From: Alligator mississippiensis
Taxonomy: Eukaryota; Chordata; Crocodylia; Alligatoridae
DNA length: 64,000 nt
Reading direction: 5' to 3'
NCBI RefSeq assembly: GCF_030867095.1
Contig: NC_081837.1
Coordinates: 18,564,001 to 18,628,000, forward strand
Shown: in pieces, positions 1 to 8,600 of the stretch
Numbering within the stretch: the stretch's first letter is position 1
How the letters are laid out: each line of letters starts with the position of its first letter
The notes under the pieces: generated by a model
Database searches by the model: none
Told to the model about the DNA's origin: nothing
The model's input: only the letters and a program-made list of their open reading frames with translations
Translations under genes and position numbers: made by a program

Positions 1-248
1 TGCACAGGCCAAGTCCCAGAGGACTGGAAAAGGGCCAATGTGGTCGCCATCTTCAAGAAGGGGAGGAAGGAGGACCCGGGCAACTATAGGCCAGTCAGTC
101 TCACCTCCATCCTTGGCAAAATCTTTGAAAAAATTATCAAGGCTCACATTTGCGAGAGCCTGGCAGGACAAATTATGCTGAGGGGAAACCAGCACGGGTT
201 CGTAGCAGGTAGATCATGCCTGAGTAATCTAGTCTCTTTTTATGACAA
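1..248 (+). mobile_element. CR1 LINE fragment (reverse transcriptase, partial)
   Basis: The plus strand encodes the N-terminal part of a CR1 ORF2 reverse transcriptase: [12 protein letters not shown], then [20 protein letters not shown], then [11 protein letters not shown] and LVSFYDK. These match residue by residue the longer CR1 copy on the minus strand at 59.5-60.4 kb. The window edge cuts its 5' side. Its 3' side stops abruptly at about 248, where the sequence switches to the flank of a VH pseudogene that is also found at 7.69 kb without CR1. The junction therefore looks like a duplication or deletion breakpoint rather than a normal CR1 3' end. Confidence 0.9.
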
Positions 249-297
249 GTGGCTGCTTCTCGCTCCTGGCCATGAGCTGGCAAGAGATTTGCTCATA

Positions 298-336
298 AGT
301 TTTTGTATTGGGCACAGCAGGCTTCTGATCACTGTG
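298..336 (-). other. V recombination signal (23-RSS) of VH pseudogene A
   Basis: On the minus strand: heptamer CACAGTG (336-330), a 23-base spacer (329-307) and nonamer ACAAAAACT (306-298). Both elements are close to consensus although the V exon beside it is decayed. Confidence 0.85.
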
Positions 337-712
337 GGCTTCACACCGTGATACCAGGCCCTGTCCTCAGCTCTCACATTGTTTTTCTGCAGCTACAACG
401 TGCAGCTGGAGTTCAATCGCCCCTTCACCACAGCACTGTTGTACTGGTGAGGTTACTGGTAGCAGCATTTATACTTGTGACCCATTTCAGCCCCTTCCCA
501 GGAGCCTGGCAAGCCCAGATCACAAAGAAGTTGCTGAAGGTGGACCCAGAGACTTTACAGGAGCGGCGCAGAGACTCTCCAGGTTTCCTCTTGTCCCCTT
601 CAGACTCCAGCAGCTGCACCTGGGACTGGACACCTGGGAAGAAAAGAGCATGATTCAAGATCCTTTTCGTGGCAGCCTGTGCAAAAGCCCACAGAGCCAA
701 GAGGCCACTCAC
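337..712 (-). pseudogene. IGHV pseudogene, copy A
   Basis: The V exon (about 633-337) follows an acceptor CCCAG and begins [10 protein letters not shown], then [15 protein letters not shown] and [10 protein letters not shown]. This is a recognisable VH framework 1 and 2 with the first conserved Cys (SCKVS). After CDR2 the frame is lost. Framework 3 ends RAEDRAWYHG, where normal VHs have TAVYYC, so the second conserved Cys is missing. A leader-like hydrophobic stretch (LLALWAFAQ, about 675-712) runs open into the V exon with only about 50 bases between them, shorter than a normal VH intron. Copies B (7.8 kb) and C (27.7 kb) are the same gene duplicated. An octamer-like ATGCAATA lies at about 1,011-1,018. 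It cannot encode a V domain but could still take part in recombination. Confidence 0.8.
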
Positions 713-1054
713 TGCCCATCAGAGCTCAACTGAGCAGCGTGCTGGGCCTGTGGTAAGTCTGCCCATGTGGGGCCCTGCCTCTACTCTGATCCCATGTGCC
801 CCAGATCTTAAGAAGTGGTATTGGGGGTGGCGGGTAGCAGGTAGCTGGACGTGGAGCTGCTGCACTGCGCAGCTTGGCACCACCGCTGCTTCACCCAGCT
901 CTGCGGGGGCCCCCAAAGCGGAGAGCCTGGGACGGTCACCTGAATTGCCCCTCCGCCCCACCAGGGACAGACCTGCTGATAATTTCCATTAGCCTTTGTA
1001 TGTGATGAGTATTGCATGTTGCTTCCTGGGTCTGTACACAGAACTGTAGGAGGT

Positions 1055-1420
1055 TTCATACATTTCATAGACATTCGGGCTGGAAGGGACCTCAGAAAAT
1101 CATCGGGTCCAGCCCCCTGGCCCAAGGGTAGGAAGTCAGCTATGATCAAAGTATCCCAGCTGGATAAGCATCCGAACATTTCTTAAAAGAGTCCAGGGTA
1201 GGTGATTGCCTGTGGGTGAAGTCTGTTTCAAGCTCTGGGGACTCGGATGGTAAAGAAGTTTTGTCTTCTGTCTAGTCTGAAACGGTCTTCCAGGAGTTTG
1301 TGATGGTTAGACCTTGTCTTCCCTTGGGGTGCCCTGGTGAACAGATGGTGAACATCCTGGTTCGTGATGCAAGACCCGTTATGTATTTACTAGCAATTTG
1401 CCTGTCAAGAATGACCGGGT
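1055..1420 (-). mobile_element. CR1 LINE 3' end fragment
   Basis: Reads as the reverse complement of a CR1 3' end: TTCATAGACATTC followed by GGCTGGAAGGGACCTC, then sequence parallel to the CR1 copies at 8.25 and 10.4 kb. It is 5'-truncated at about 1,420. The same insertion occurs at 8,255-8,600, so it predates the duplication of this block. Confidence 0.8.
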
Positions 1421-1800
1421 GGGGAGGGACGGGCAGGGGGTGTAGGCAGAGAGAGACGTCTGCATCTGGCCCCCTCCTCCATGCCTCAGGCCAGTGCCGG
1501 GGTCGCTCCCCGCCTCCCCCTGCCACTTTGGGCTGGGGCGGAGGCTATTCTCCCCCCTCCCACCTGCTGATTTGGGCAGGGGTCGGGGCGTCTCTCTGCC
1601 GCCACTTCAGTCTGGGGCCGGAGCCAGGGCTGGGCCTGCGCTTGTGGCAGTGGTTGTGGCAGTGGTTACAGCCGCAGTGGTGGTCGCAGCGACACAGAGC
1701 CACTGGTCACCCCGCTCCCCTTCCTGCTCTTGTCCCCTCCCCTCTTCCCCACTGCCTTCCTCTCCCCGCTGGCTGTTGTTGGAGGTGGAGGGTGGTCCAG
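1420..1800. other. GC-rich spacer of the VH block, no gene seen
   Basis: G/C-rich, low-complexity DNA containing GTGGCAGTGGTTGTGGCAG and related imperfect repeats. Part of it recurs at 8,600-9,010 and 27,904-28,080. Open frames here lie on both strands, are compositionally biased and show no domain. Confidence 0.6.
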
Positions 1801-1802
1801 CC

Positions 1803-1905
1803 CCTGGAGAGCTGGTAGAGCAGATAAGGTAGAGCGGACCGGGCAGCAGGGAGCAAGTGTGCAATCTATAGCTGCGCCCCTGTCTGCCAGTCTGACCTCA
1901 GGTTG
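1803..1905 (+). repeat. tRNA-like short repeat next to a CR1 tail (copy 1)
   Basis: Starts GAGCTGGTAGAGCAGATAAG, resembling the D-arm/A-box part of a tRNA(Leu/Ser). The same unit occurs at 10,297-10,392 and 28,078-28,165. Each copy is followed at once by the 3' end of a minus-strand CR1 (TCATAGATTTCATAG). The B-box half is weak, so a tRNA-derived SINE is possible but not shown. Confidence 0.4.
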
Positions 1906-1965
1906 GTCATAGATTTCATAGATTTCCAGGCTCGGAAGGGGCTTTGAAACTATGAAAGAAGTGGG
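1905..1965 (-). mobile_element. Very short CR1 3' end
   Basis: TCATAGATTTCATAGATTTC followed by CAGGCTCGGAAGG is the reverse complement of a CR1 terminus. It is truncated after about 60 bases. The same stub is at 28,175-28,235. Confidence 0.65.
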
Positions 1966-2605
1966 TAGGGGCAGGAGGCGCTGGAGGAGGGGGAAAGGGA
2001 CCAATTGGGGTACCCCACCAGGCCGCATCCCCTGCCTGCTCCCCCAGCCACCCTGAGTGGCCCCTGACCGATGCCCCAGCCCCACCCCGCACCCTGAACC
2101 ATGGCTGCCCAACCTGGCCCTAGTTCCCAGTTTAAAAAAAAAAATAAAGCCCCCCACTCACCAGCTTCTGCAGTGGCATGCGGGTTCGGGGGCTCATGGC
2201 AGAGCCCCCCATGCAGCAGGGGGCAGCGTCCTCCCCTCCCCCCCCACCCCCGTTGGGACCTGGGGCTGGCTGAATTAATTCAGGACAGTGAGTCAAATCA
2301 CAAAATTGAATCACTGTCCCCCAAATCATCTGAATCTGAAGTGATTTTTTGTTTTGTTTTGTTTTGTTTTGTTTTGTTCTAAGATGTTGTATTTTACCAA
2401 AATTACAGTTGAAAGGCATTTTAGACACAGTCTCTGGCACAAAGAGCCCTTCCTCCGGTCTGGGCATGTTTCTCTCCCAGTTGCACTCTCTCTGAGCACA
2501 GGTGGTGAGTGTTGCTGCCCCGTCTTCTTGGTGCCGAGTGGGAGAATGGATAACAGCTACAAGGAATGGGAAAGGGGATTTCTTTCCACTTTCTAGTTGG
2601 TCACT
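1965..2605. other. Spacer with hairpin and (TTTTG)n, no gene seen
   Basis: Contains an inverted repeat GACAGTGA / TCACTGTC (about 2,283-2,321, loop about 20) and a (TTTTG)n microsatellite at about 2,346-2,379. The block recurs at 28,235-28,670; that copy lacks the long (TTTTG)n array and has extra sequence at about 28,505-28,570. Confidence 0.6.
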
Positions 2606-3340
2606 GCAATGTGTTGAGACTCATTCCCAACTAGTCTCTGTTGGGATTTTTGTGGTGGGCAGGTGTTGGGGATATGGTGGGTCTCTTGTGCTTTTCTCAG
2701 TAAAGCTGTAGTGGCAGATGGGGAAAGACGGGGGAGTCGAAGGTCCTGGCTGTAGCCAGCAGCTGCCTTAGCGTGCCTGGGCTGGTGGCTTTTGCTGCAG
2801 CCCTGAGATCAGAGCACAGTGGGTCTGTGTTGGGGCTGTCCTGGGCGCTGTTTGTGGTATAGTGGAAGTTATTGTCAGCGTGCAGTGCTCTGTCTTCTGT
2901 GTGTGCAGGCTGCTGGGTGCTGTCTCTGGGAGACTCCCCCCTCTCAGCCCTTCCGCAGATGAGTTGGACTAATGAGGGCTGAGCTCATGGAAGTCACCCA
3001 GGATGGGGATATGGGCAGTGCAGGAGGGGCAAGCAGGGCTCTGGGGGTTGGGGCCTGGACTGGGCTCAGCTCCTGCACTTGGTTGCTGCTGAGCAGGGAG
3101 ACAGTGCAGGGCAGGAGGCTGGGATGGGCCCAAGGGACCAGTGCTCAGCCTGCTTCCACCTTGGGTGAGCCCCTACCCTGCTCTGTGCCACCATGTCTCT
3201 CCTGGCACAGTAATAATGTGCTGGTGTCTGCAGCTTTCAGGGAGCACCCCTGGGCTGCACTCAGTGAGCTGGATTTCAGAAAAGATTTGTGTGGAAAGGG
3301 ACAGAGAGAAAGGGGATCATTACCCCTTCTGCCAAGTCAC
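2605..3340. repeat. Duplicated VH-spacer block carrying a VH relic (copy 1)
   Basis: Sequence from CAATGTGTTGAGACTC onward is repeated at about 20,798-21,510 with roughly 90 percent identity by eye. It contains the FR1-FR3 relic at 3,198-3,281. No other gene seen. Confidence 0.75.
3198..3281 (-). pseudogene. VH relic with framework 1 joined to framework 3 (copy 1)
   Basis: On the minus strand, EIQLTECSPGV resembles the start of a clan I-like VH (compare SSQIQLTQC in the pseudogene at 16.8 kb). It is followed after only a few codons by a sequence like the end of framework 3: AADTST, then, with a one-base shift, TTATTACTGTGCCAG. Everything between framework 1 and late framework 3 is missing. 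No acceptable 23-RSS follows: the nearest heptamer-like CACAGAG has no nonamer. The same structure is at 21,372-21,455, so the internal deletion predates the duplication. Confidence 0.55.
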
Positions 3341-4590
3341 CTGTTTGGCTTCCTGGCCTAAGTGGTGATGTGTTGAGCCTGAGATGAGCTCTTATTTGAG
3401 AGCATGCCCAGTTAAGATCAGAAGATGTTGGAAGAGAGTGCCTAGCACAAAGGTGTGCCATGTGCAGAGCCCTGGCATGCAGGGCGCACTGCCACATAAA
3501 GACTTTTGTTGATTGACCCTTAGCACGTGAGTACGTGATAGCATGCCTGGGTGTGAGTATTACGTGTGTGGTGTGGCTGGTGGGTTTCATGGTTTGCTGG
3601 TTGGTTTTGTTGATTGATGCCTGTGAGAGAGAGAGAGAAAGAGACTGATAGAAACATGGTGAATGAACGAGGTGGAAGTGGCTTTGTGGTGTATCAGTGC
3701 ATTGGTGTGGGTGATCATTATGCGGTGTTGTGCCTTGGGCTGTGCTGTGAACGTGGAGGTTGGATGAGGCAAGCACACCCTTGACAGCGAGGCTGCCATA
3801 GAGCTAGCATTCTTCCCCCATGACCTCAATCCTGAGATTTCCAGTAAGATTGCTTACGGTGGGCTCCCCAGTTTCTCTCTGCAGGGGTGCATAGCACTTA
3901 AGTAGCAGCCCTCTGCCCTCTGGGGTATCACCCACCCATCACTTGTTCCTTTCTCCTCCCTTCCTTAAAGTCGAAGATAAGCTGCCATCGGCTCATCCCT
4001 TTCAGTGTGGTATATGTTCCCTGTGTTGGAACGGCAGAGATCCAGAGATGAATAAAGTTTACCGCTCACATAAAAAAGTCCATATTCACCCCCGAGTTGA
4101 TATTGATTCTGAGGTGCTAGTGATTGTGGTGAACAAATTTTAAAATAGGTATGAGATCAGTTAGGTATAGGTTTTAGGAATAATAAAAATAGTTGTATTG
4201 GGTGTGGGCTTCATTCCTGGTTAGTGCTGTTATTTAATGTACCTGTTGTGTATTTGTTATTTCATTATTAATAAACCATTCAATATGTTCCAGTTACACA
4301 ACAGTGTGTGAACAGCCTGATTACTCATAGTACAAGCACTTGCTGGATTGATAGGGTGGTGATTGATGTGCCTGTGGTCACTTGGAACCAGACTATTGTC
4401 AGCTGTTAATTGAAGAGTGCTAATCAAGTCCAGGACCAACATCAGGACTACAGAGCTGTGTCCCTAGTCCTGTAACAGCACAGCAGTCTGCTGGCTATTG
4501 CCTTTGTCCTGGGTGCCAGCCTACGGAGTCTTTGCCTTGTACTCCTGCCAGAAGGACAGGCAGAGCAGAGGCACAGTGAAGCAGAACTCC
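3341..4590. repeat. Spacer block upstream of clan II VH genes (copy 1)
   Basis: Recurs at 11,925-13,240 and 21,983-23,285. Landmarks shared by all three are TTTGGCTTCCTGGC, a GAGAGAGAGA stretch beside ACTGATAGAA, and TTAATAAACCATTC or its close variant. At 3,943-4,143 (plus) a 66-codon frame contains a Cys/His-rich part (FQCGICSLC then YRSHKKVHIH). It stays open in the third copy (22,593-22,793) but is broken in the second. I see no proven gene in the block. Confidence 0.75.
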
Positions 4591-4766
4591 TCCTAAATAT
4601 CAGATTCTGACCAATTGGTCACTTTTGAGCCTCCTTCCCTGGATTTAATCCCTGGCTTGTTCAAGTGATCTAAAAGGCCCGATGTGTCCAACCCAGCAGG
4701 CAGCGGAGCACAGGCTGGCAGCTGCTGCCTCTGCTGCTCACACAGCCAGGTCGGTCCTGCAGGGCT

Positions 4767-4805
4767 GGTTTTTGTGCAGGCTCGCATGCATTTTCATTCA
4801 CTGTG
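4767..4805 (-). other. 23-RSS of VH gene 1
   Basis: Heptamer CACAGTG (4805-4799), 23-base spacer (4798-4776) and nonamer ACAAAAACC (4775-4767) on the minus strand. All positions match the consensus. Confidence 0.95.
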
Positions 4806-5258
4806 TATCTGACACAGTAATACCGGGCTGTGTCTCCAGGTTGGACCCCGGTCAGGCGCAGGTGCACTTGGCTGCTGGAGGTGTCTCTGCTGATGATGAG
4901 GCAGCTTTGGAGAGCACTGTTATAATAGGTGTTTCCACCAATCCAGCTATCTCCGACCCACTCGAGCCCTTTCCCTGCTTCCTGCCGAACCCAGCTCACA
5001 GCACTGCTAGTGAGAGAGAATCCAGACACGGTGCAGGTCAGGCTGAGGGTCTCTCCGGGCTTCACAACCCCTGGGCCAGACTCCTTCAGCGTGACCTGGG
5101 CCAGGACACCTAATGGAGAAAAATACAGCATTAGCAAATGAACAATCTTCTAACAGTCTCACTCTCATCCTGCTGCTGCATCCCTCTGTCCCACAAGACA
5201 GGAGGCACTTACCCGGTGGAGCTGCCAGAAGGATGAGCAAAGCCCGTGCTGGTGTCAT
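4806..5258 (-). CDS. IGHV gene segment 1 (clan II-like), apparently functional
   Basis: Encodes the variable domain of an antibody heavy chain after V-D-J joining. The leader exon 5258-5213 (46 nt) reads [16 protein letters not shown], a signal peptide, and ends at donor GTAAGT. An intron of about 100 bases ends ATTAG. The V exon 5109-4806 starts [14 protein letters not shown]+GT restores the split codon. Framework 1 has [18 protein letters not shown] (first Cys), framework 2 [14 protein letters not shown] (invariant Trp), and framework 3 [14 protein letters not shown], then [10 protein letters not shown] (second Cys). No stop or frameshift. The [10 protein letters not shown] start and [10 protein letters not shown] are typical of clan II (VH2/VH4-like). 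Octamer promoter at 5394-5401 and a perfect RSS support function. An unusual Cys stands in framework 3 (ALQSCLIIS) where the two sister genes have Arg. Confidence 0.95.
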
Positions 5259-5393
5259 GGTCCTTGTGGCTGGTGCCCGGTGTCCCCAGCAGACAGGAGG
5301 CGGCAGCTCTGGGGAGACACTGAGGTGCACAGAGCCAGGGCTGGTGTTTAAGGAGGAACCTTGCATGCGTTAAGCAGGAAATTGGGGAACAAC

Positions 5394-5401
5394 ATTTGCA
5401 T
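5394..5401 (-). promoter_or_regulatory. VH octamer (Oct-binding site), gene 1
   Basis: Perfect ATGCAAAT on the minus strand, about 136 bases upstream of the leader ATG, the standard B-cell V promoter element. A TATA-like CCTTATAAAAG (5418-5408) lies just 5' of the octamer rather than 3' of it; a weaker CCTTAAAC lies between octamer and ATG. The same layout occurs at the other two intact genes. Confidence 0.9.
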
Positions 5402-5449
5402 GTGCTTCTTTTATAAGGGCCTTTCACAGATCTCACAGATTTGACTGTT

Positions 5450-6000
5450 GACTACAGTGGTTTTGAGAGCCATGGAGAAACCTGGAAATGGGGTTTTGTT
5501 ACTGTACCAGACAAATTGTACATTAAACCAGGAGCCTGGGGAAACAAATAAGGATCTAGAGGAGTTCCAGATTGTGTCTCTGACTGGATATTATCAAGGC
5601 AAAAACCTCCCATGGTCTGGGACTTCCCCTCTCTGCCAAAGAAATATCCCCGTGTCCTACCAGGGAAAAATCTCTGAGGGAAAAATCCAGTTTCTCAGTG
5701 AAGGATAGATCCATGCTACTCCAATGTACAATGAGTGGACTGAGCCCCAGCAGCTTGGGGATGCATTACTTTATTCAGAGGGTCCCTGACCTTTGGTAGA
5801 AGTGACAGCTTGTTTCATAGCAGCTGAGGGAGTGATACCCCTAGAATACAGAAACCTAATGAAACTCGATGTTTTTTATTGCAGGTGGAGGGACTCCCAG
5901 GGTGTGTTGGTTAAATGCTGTTAATTTGCTTCATGTCTGGGAAACTGGCTATCATTAGAACAGGGGAAAGGAGGGAAATGAGAAAAAAAACAGAGCGTAA
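5450..6000. other. Upstream flank of VH gene 1, no gene seen
   Basis: Duplicated at 14,085-14,640 and 25,320-25,860 with about 90-93 percent identity by eye. It includes imperfect repeats of CAGGGAAAAATCTC. No coding signal. Confidence 0.6.
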
Positions 6001-7690
6001 AAATCCTCCCTTTCCTAAGAGAGCAGTTGGTCCTTCATAGTTGCTTTGTGCTTATCTCTGCCCATGCACGTGTGCTGGGTGTCTCTGCCCTCTGGTGCCT
6101 GTGCGTGCGGGGGAATGCTGCATGCATGGATCCGGTGTGTCCATTTGCATCATAGCATGTAATGTGCACTCATCTGGTCTCAGGGATAGGAGAAGGGTGA
6201 GGTCCATCAGGGATACATCCTGCCATGCACAGATGCTGAGCTGGGAGGGAAGCACCAAACCCTGGGTGCCTAAGTATTTTGCCTCCTGTCAAAAACCTGA
6301 GTTGCCCAGGGTGGTTAACCCCTTGAAGCCTAGTCCTACACAGCTGCATAAAGCCCCAGCCCCTGGGTGTCTGTTGGCCTACTGGAGTAGTTCAGGCTTC
6401 CCCAGGACCTTTCCCCTCTACCTGCAGGGTATGGCTCATGGAGAAGCTGCCCCTGAGTGCTGCATGATGGGGAGAGTCCAGGGCTGGGGAGCCCCATCCT
6501 GCCCTGTGTGTGTGCAAGCCACAGGTGACTGGGACTGGGTCCAGTCCTATCAGCATCCTCTTGTTCAGCTGGGATCTCCTGCAGCTCCTCCCACAAGTCC
6601 CTGGGTTGGTCTCTGCAGGTATGGTCAGGACTGGCCCTGCTGCTGTGTGGCATGGACATATGGCCCATGGGCTTGGTCATGTCAGAGCAGGAGGCAGAGT
6701 TCTCAGGGAGGGGGGTCATGGGGTACCACCAAGCAGCCAAAGATGCCAGACACCCCCCACCTCCACTCCCTGATATCTCCCAGTGTCCCCAGCTGGACCC
6801 TGTTCCCTGTGGGAGCATGGGTTGGATAGCAGGACAGACTCCTCTGTCTGGATCCAGGTGACAACCCTGGATCTTCTGACTGCTCTCTACCCCCTTGCTT
6901 CCTGCTGTGGCTTGCTCCTGACTCCTGGATCCATCCCCCTGCAGCACCAAGCCCTGACTGCCCACAGCCCCGCTGGGTCCTTGATGCTCTGGGCCAGGCT
7001 AGGGCTGTTCTCTGCCCTGCTCCCCGTGAAGAGGGAGGGCACACAGCTGAGGCACAGGGCTCTGCCCCAGGCAGGGGCTGCAGGTGCGCACAGGCTGCAT
7101 TACCCAGTATTGGCTGAGCGGCTGAGCCTGAGGTGGCTGAGGGAACTGGGTGCCCGGTGCCCAGGCCTGCATGGTGGGTTTTGCAGGACAGAGTCACTGA
7201 GACTCCCTGGAGCACCCACTTCAAGCACGGCCAGTGTCTTCTCTCACATCCTGTCCTCCCCGGTCACACTTGGCCCCAGCTGTTGGGATGTGGGACTGTC
7301 CTGGTCTGACTGCAAGCACCCACCAGCCAAAGGCTGCAGCCCAGCACTGCCCCTCCCTGTGCCACAGCTTGGGGGTGTTTCCCAGGGTGTGAGTGCTGGA
7401 GAAGTCCCATCCAGCCTGCCTGGGGACGGTGCAAGCAGGCTGGCCCTGGCTGTGTGAGGCACTGGGGCAATTCCCCAGATCCTGGCGTCTCCCGGCTGGC
7501 TGCATCTGAGCCGGCTGCTGCAAGGAGCTGGGTGGGTGCTCTGGCCAGGTCCCTGCTGCCCAGCTGGGCAGGGACCGGGTGCTCTGTGTTTCCCACTGTG
7601 CATTATTTTTGGTGCCCATTGCAGGGGCTGGAGCCCAGAGGGAGAAATGTGCCTGGGGTGTGTGTCCAGCTCCGCTTCAGCTGTTTGTTC
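6000..7690. repeat. Large duplicated spacer, near-identical to 25,870-27,620
   Basis: From about 6,300 to 7,690 the sequence matches 26,190-27,620 with only a few differences per 600 bases (for example CCCCGTGAAGAGGGAGG against CCCCATGAAGGGAGGGG). A partial, more diverged copy is at 14,640-15,050. Long open frames on both strands are GC-driven; no domain recognised. Confidence 0.85.
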
Positions 7691-7744
7691 AGGCTGTGGC
7701 TGCTTCTCGCTCCTGGGCATGAGCTGACAAGAGATTTGCTCAGA

Positions 7745-7783
7745 AGTTTTTGTATCGGGCACAGCAGGCTTCTGATCACTGTG
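7745..7783 (-). other. 23-RSS of VH pseudogene B
   Basis: Heptamer CACAGTG (7783-7777), 23-base spacer and nonamer ACAAAAACT (7753-7745), the same as in copies A and C. Confidence 0.85.
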
Positions 7784-8164
7784 GGCTTCACACCGTGATA
7801 CCCGGGCCTGTCCTCAGCTCTCAGATTGTTCTTCTGCAGGTACAAGGTGTTGCTGGAGTCATCTCTGGAGATGTTCAATCGCCCCTTCCCCGCAGCCCTG
7901 TAGTATTTGATGAGATTACAGGTGTGAAGCATTTATACCTGCGACCCCCTCCAGTCCCTTCCCAGGAGCCTGGCTAGCCCAAATCATAAAGAAGTTGATG
8001 ATGGTGGACCCAGAGATTTTGCAGGAGAGGCACAGAGACTCTCCAGGCTTCCTCACATCCCCTCCAGACTCCAGCAGCTGCACCTGGGACTGGGCACCTG
8101 GGGAGAAAAGAGCATGATTCAGGATCCTGTGCCTGCCAGCCTGTGTAAAAGCCCACAGAACCAA
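7784..8164 (-). pseudogene. IGHV pseudogene, copy B
   Basis: The V exon starts at about 8097 after a CCCCAG acceptor: [19 protein letters not shown], then [11 protein letters not shown], then [13 protein letters not shown]. It breaks after CDR2 with a stop and change of frame. Framework 3 then reads [17 protein letters not shown], then [13 protein letters not shown]. The YYC triplet is YHG here, so the second Cys is lost. A leader-like [10 protein letters not shown] lies only about 45 bases upstream with no clear donor. An octamer-like ATGCAAAG is at 8193-8200. The RSS is good. QVQLLESGG and [13 protein letters not shown] suggest a clan III-like VH. It is nearly identical to copy C and more distant from copy A. 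Confidence 0.85.
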
Positions 8165-8254
8165 GGGGCATTAACTGCCAATTTCCATTCGCCTTTGCAT
8201 CAGGTGAGTATTGTATGTTGCTTCTTGGGTCTGTACACAGAACTGTAGGAAGTT

Positions 8255-8600
8255 TCACAGATTTCACAGATTTCAGAGACGTTAGGGATGGGTGGGACCT
8301 CGGAAGATCATTGGGTCCAGTCCCCTGGCCCAGGGGTAGGAAGCTATTGTCAAAGTATCCCAAGCTAGATAAGCATCCAAATGTTTCTTAGAAGTGTCCA
8401 GAGCAGGTGTTTGCACCACTTCTGGGTGGAGTCTATTCCAAGCTCTGGGGACTCAGACAGTAAATAAAATTTGTCTTATGTCCAGCCTAAAACGGTCTTC
8501 CAGGAGTTTGTGATGGTTAGACCTTGTCTTCCCTTGGGGTGCCCTGGTGCACAGACGGTCTCCCAGTTCCTGATATAAAACCCCTTATGTATTTACTTGC
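8255..8600 (-). mobile_element. CR1 LINE 3' end fragment (duplicate of 1,055-1,420)
   Basis: TTCACAGATTTCAGAGACG followed by GGTGGGACCTCGGAAG and the same downstream sequence as the 1.06-kb copy. It lies at the same place relative to the VH pseudogene, so it was copied with the block. Confidence 0.8.

Noticed and set aside
6041-7762. Long open frames on both strands in the 6.0-7.7 kb and 25.9-27.6 kb duplicated spacers
   Set aside because: GC-rich composition, overlapping frames on both strands, no domains, no splice-consistent structure. The one stretch resembling Ig framework 1 (GVSVTLSCKT, minus, about 7,200) has no surrounding VH sequence or RSS.
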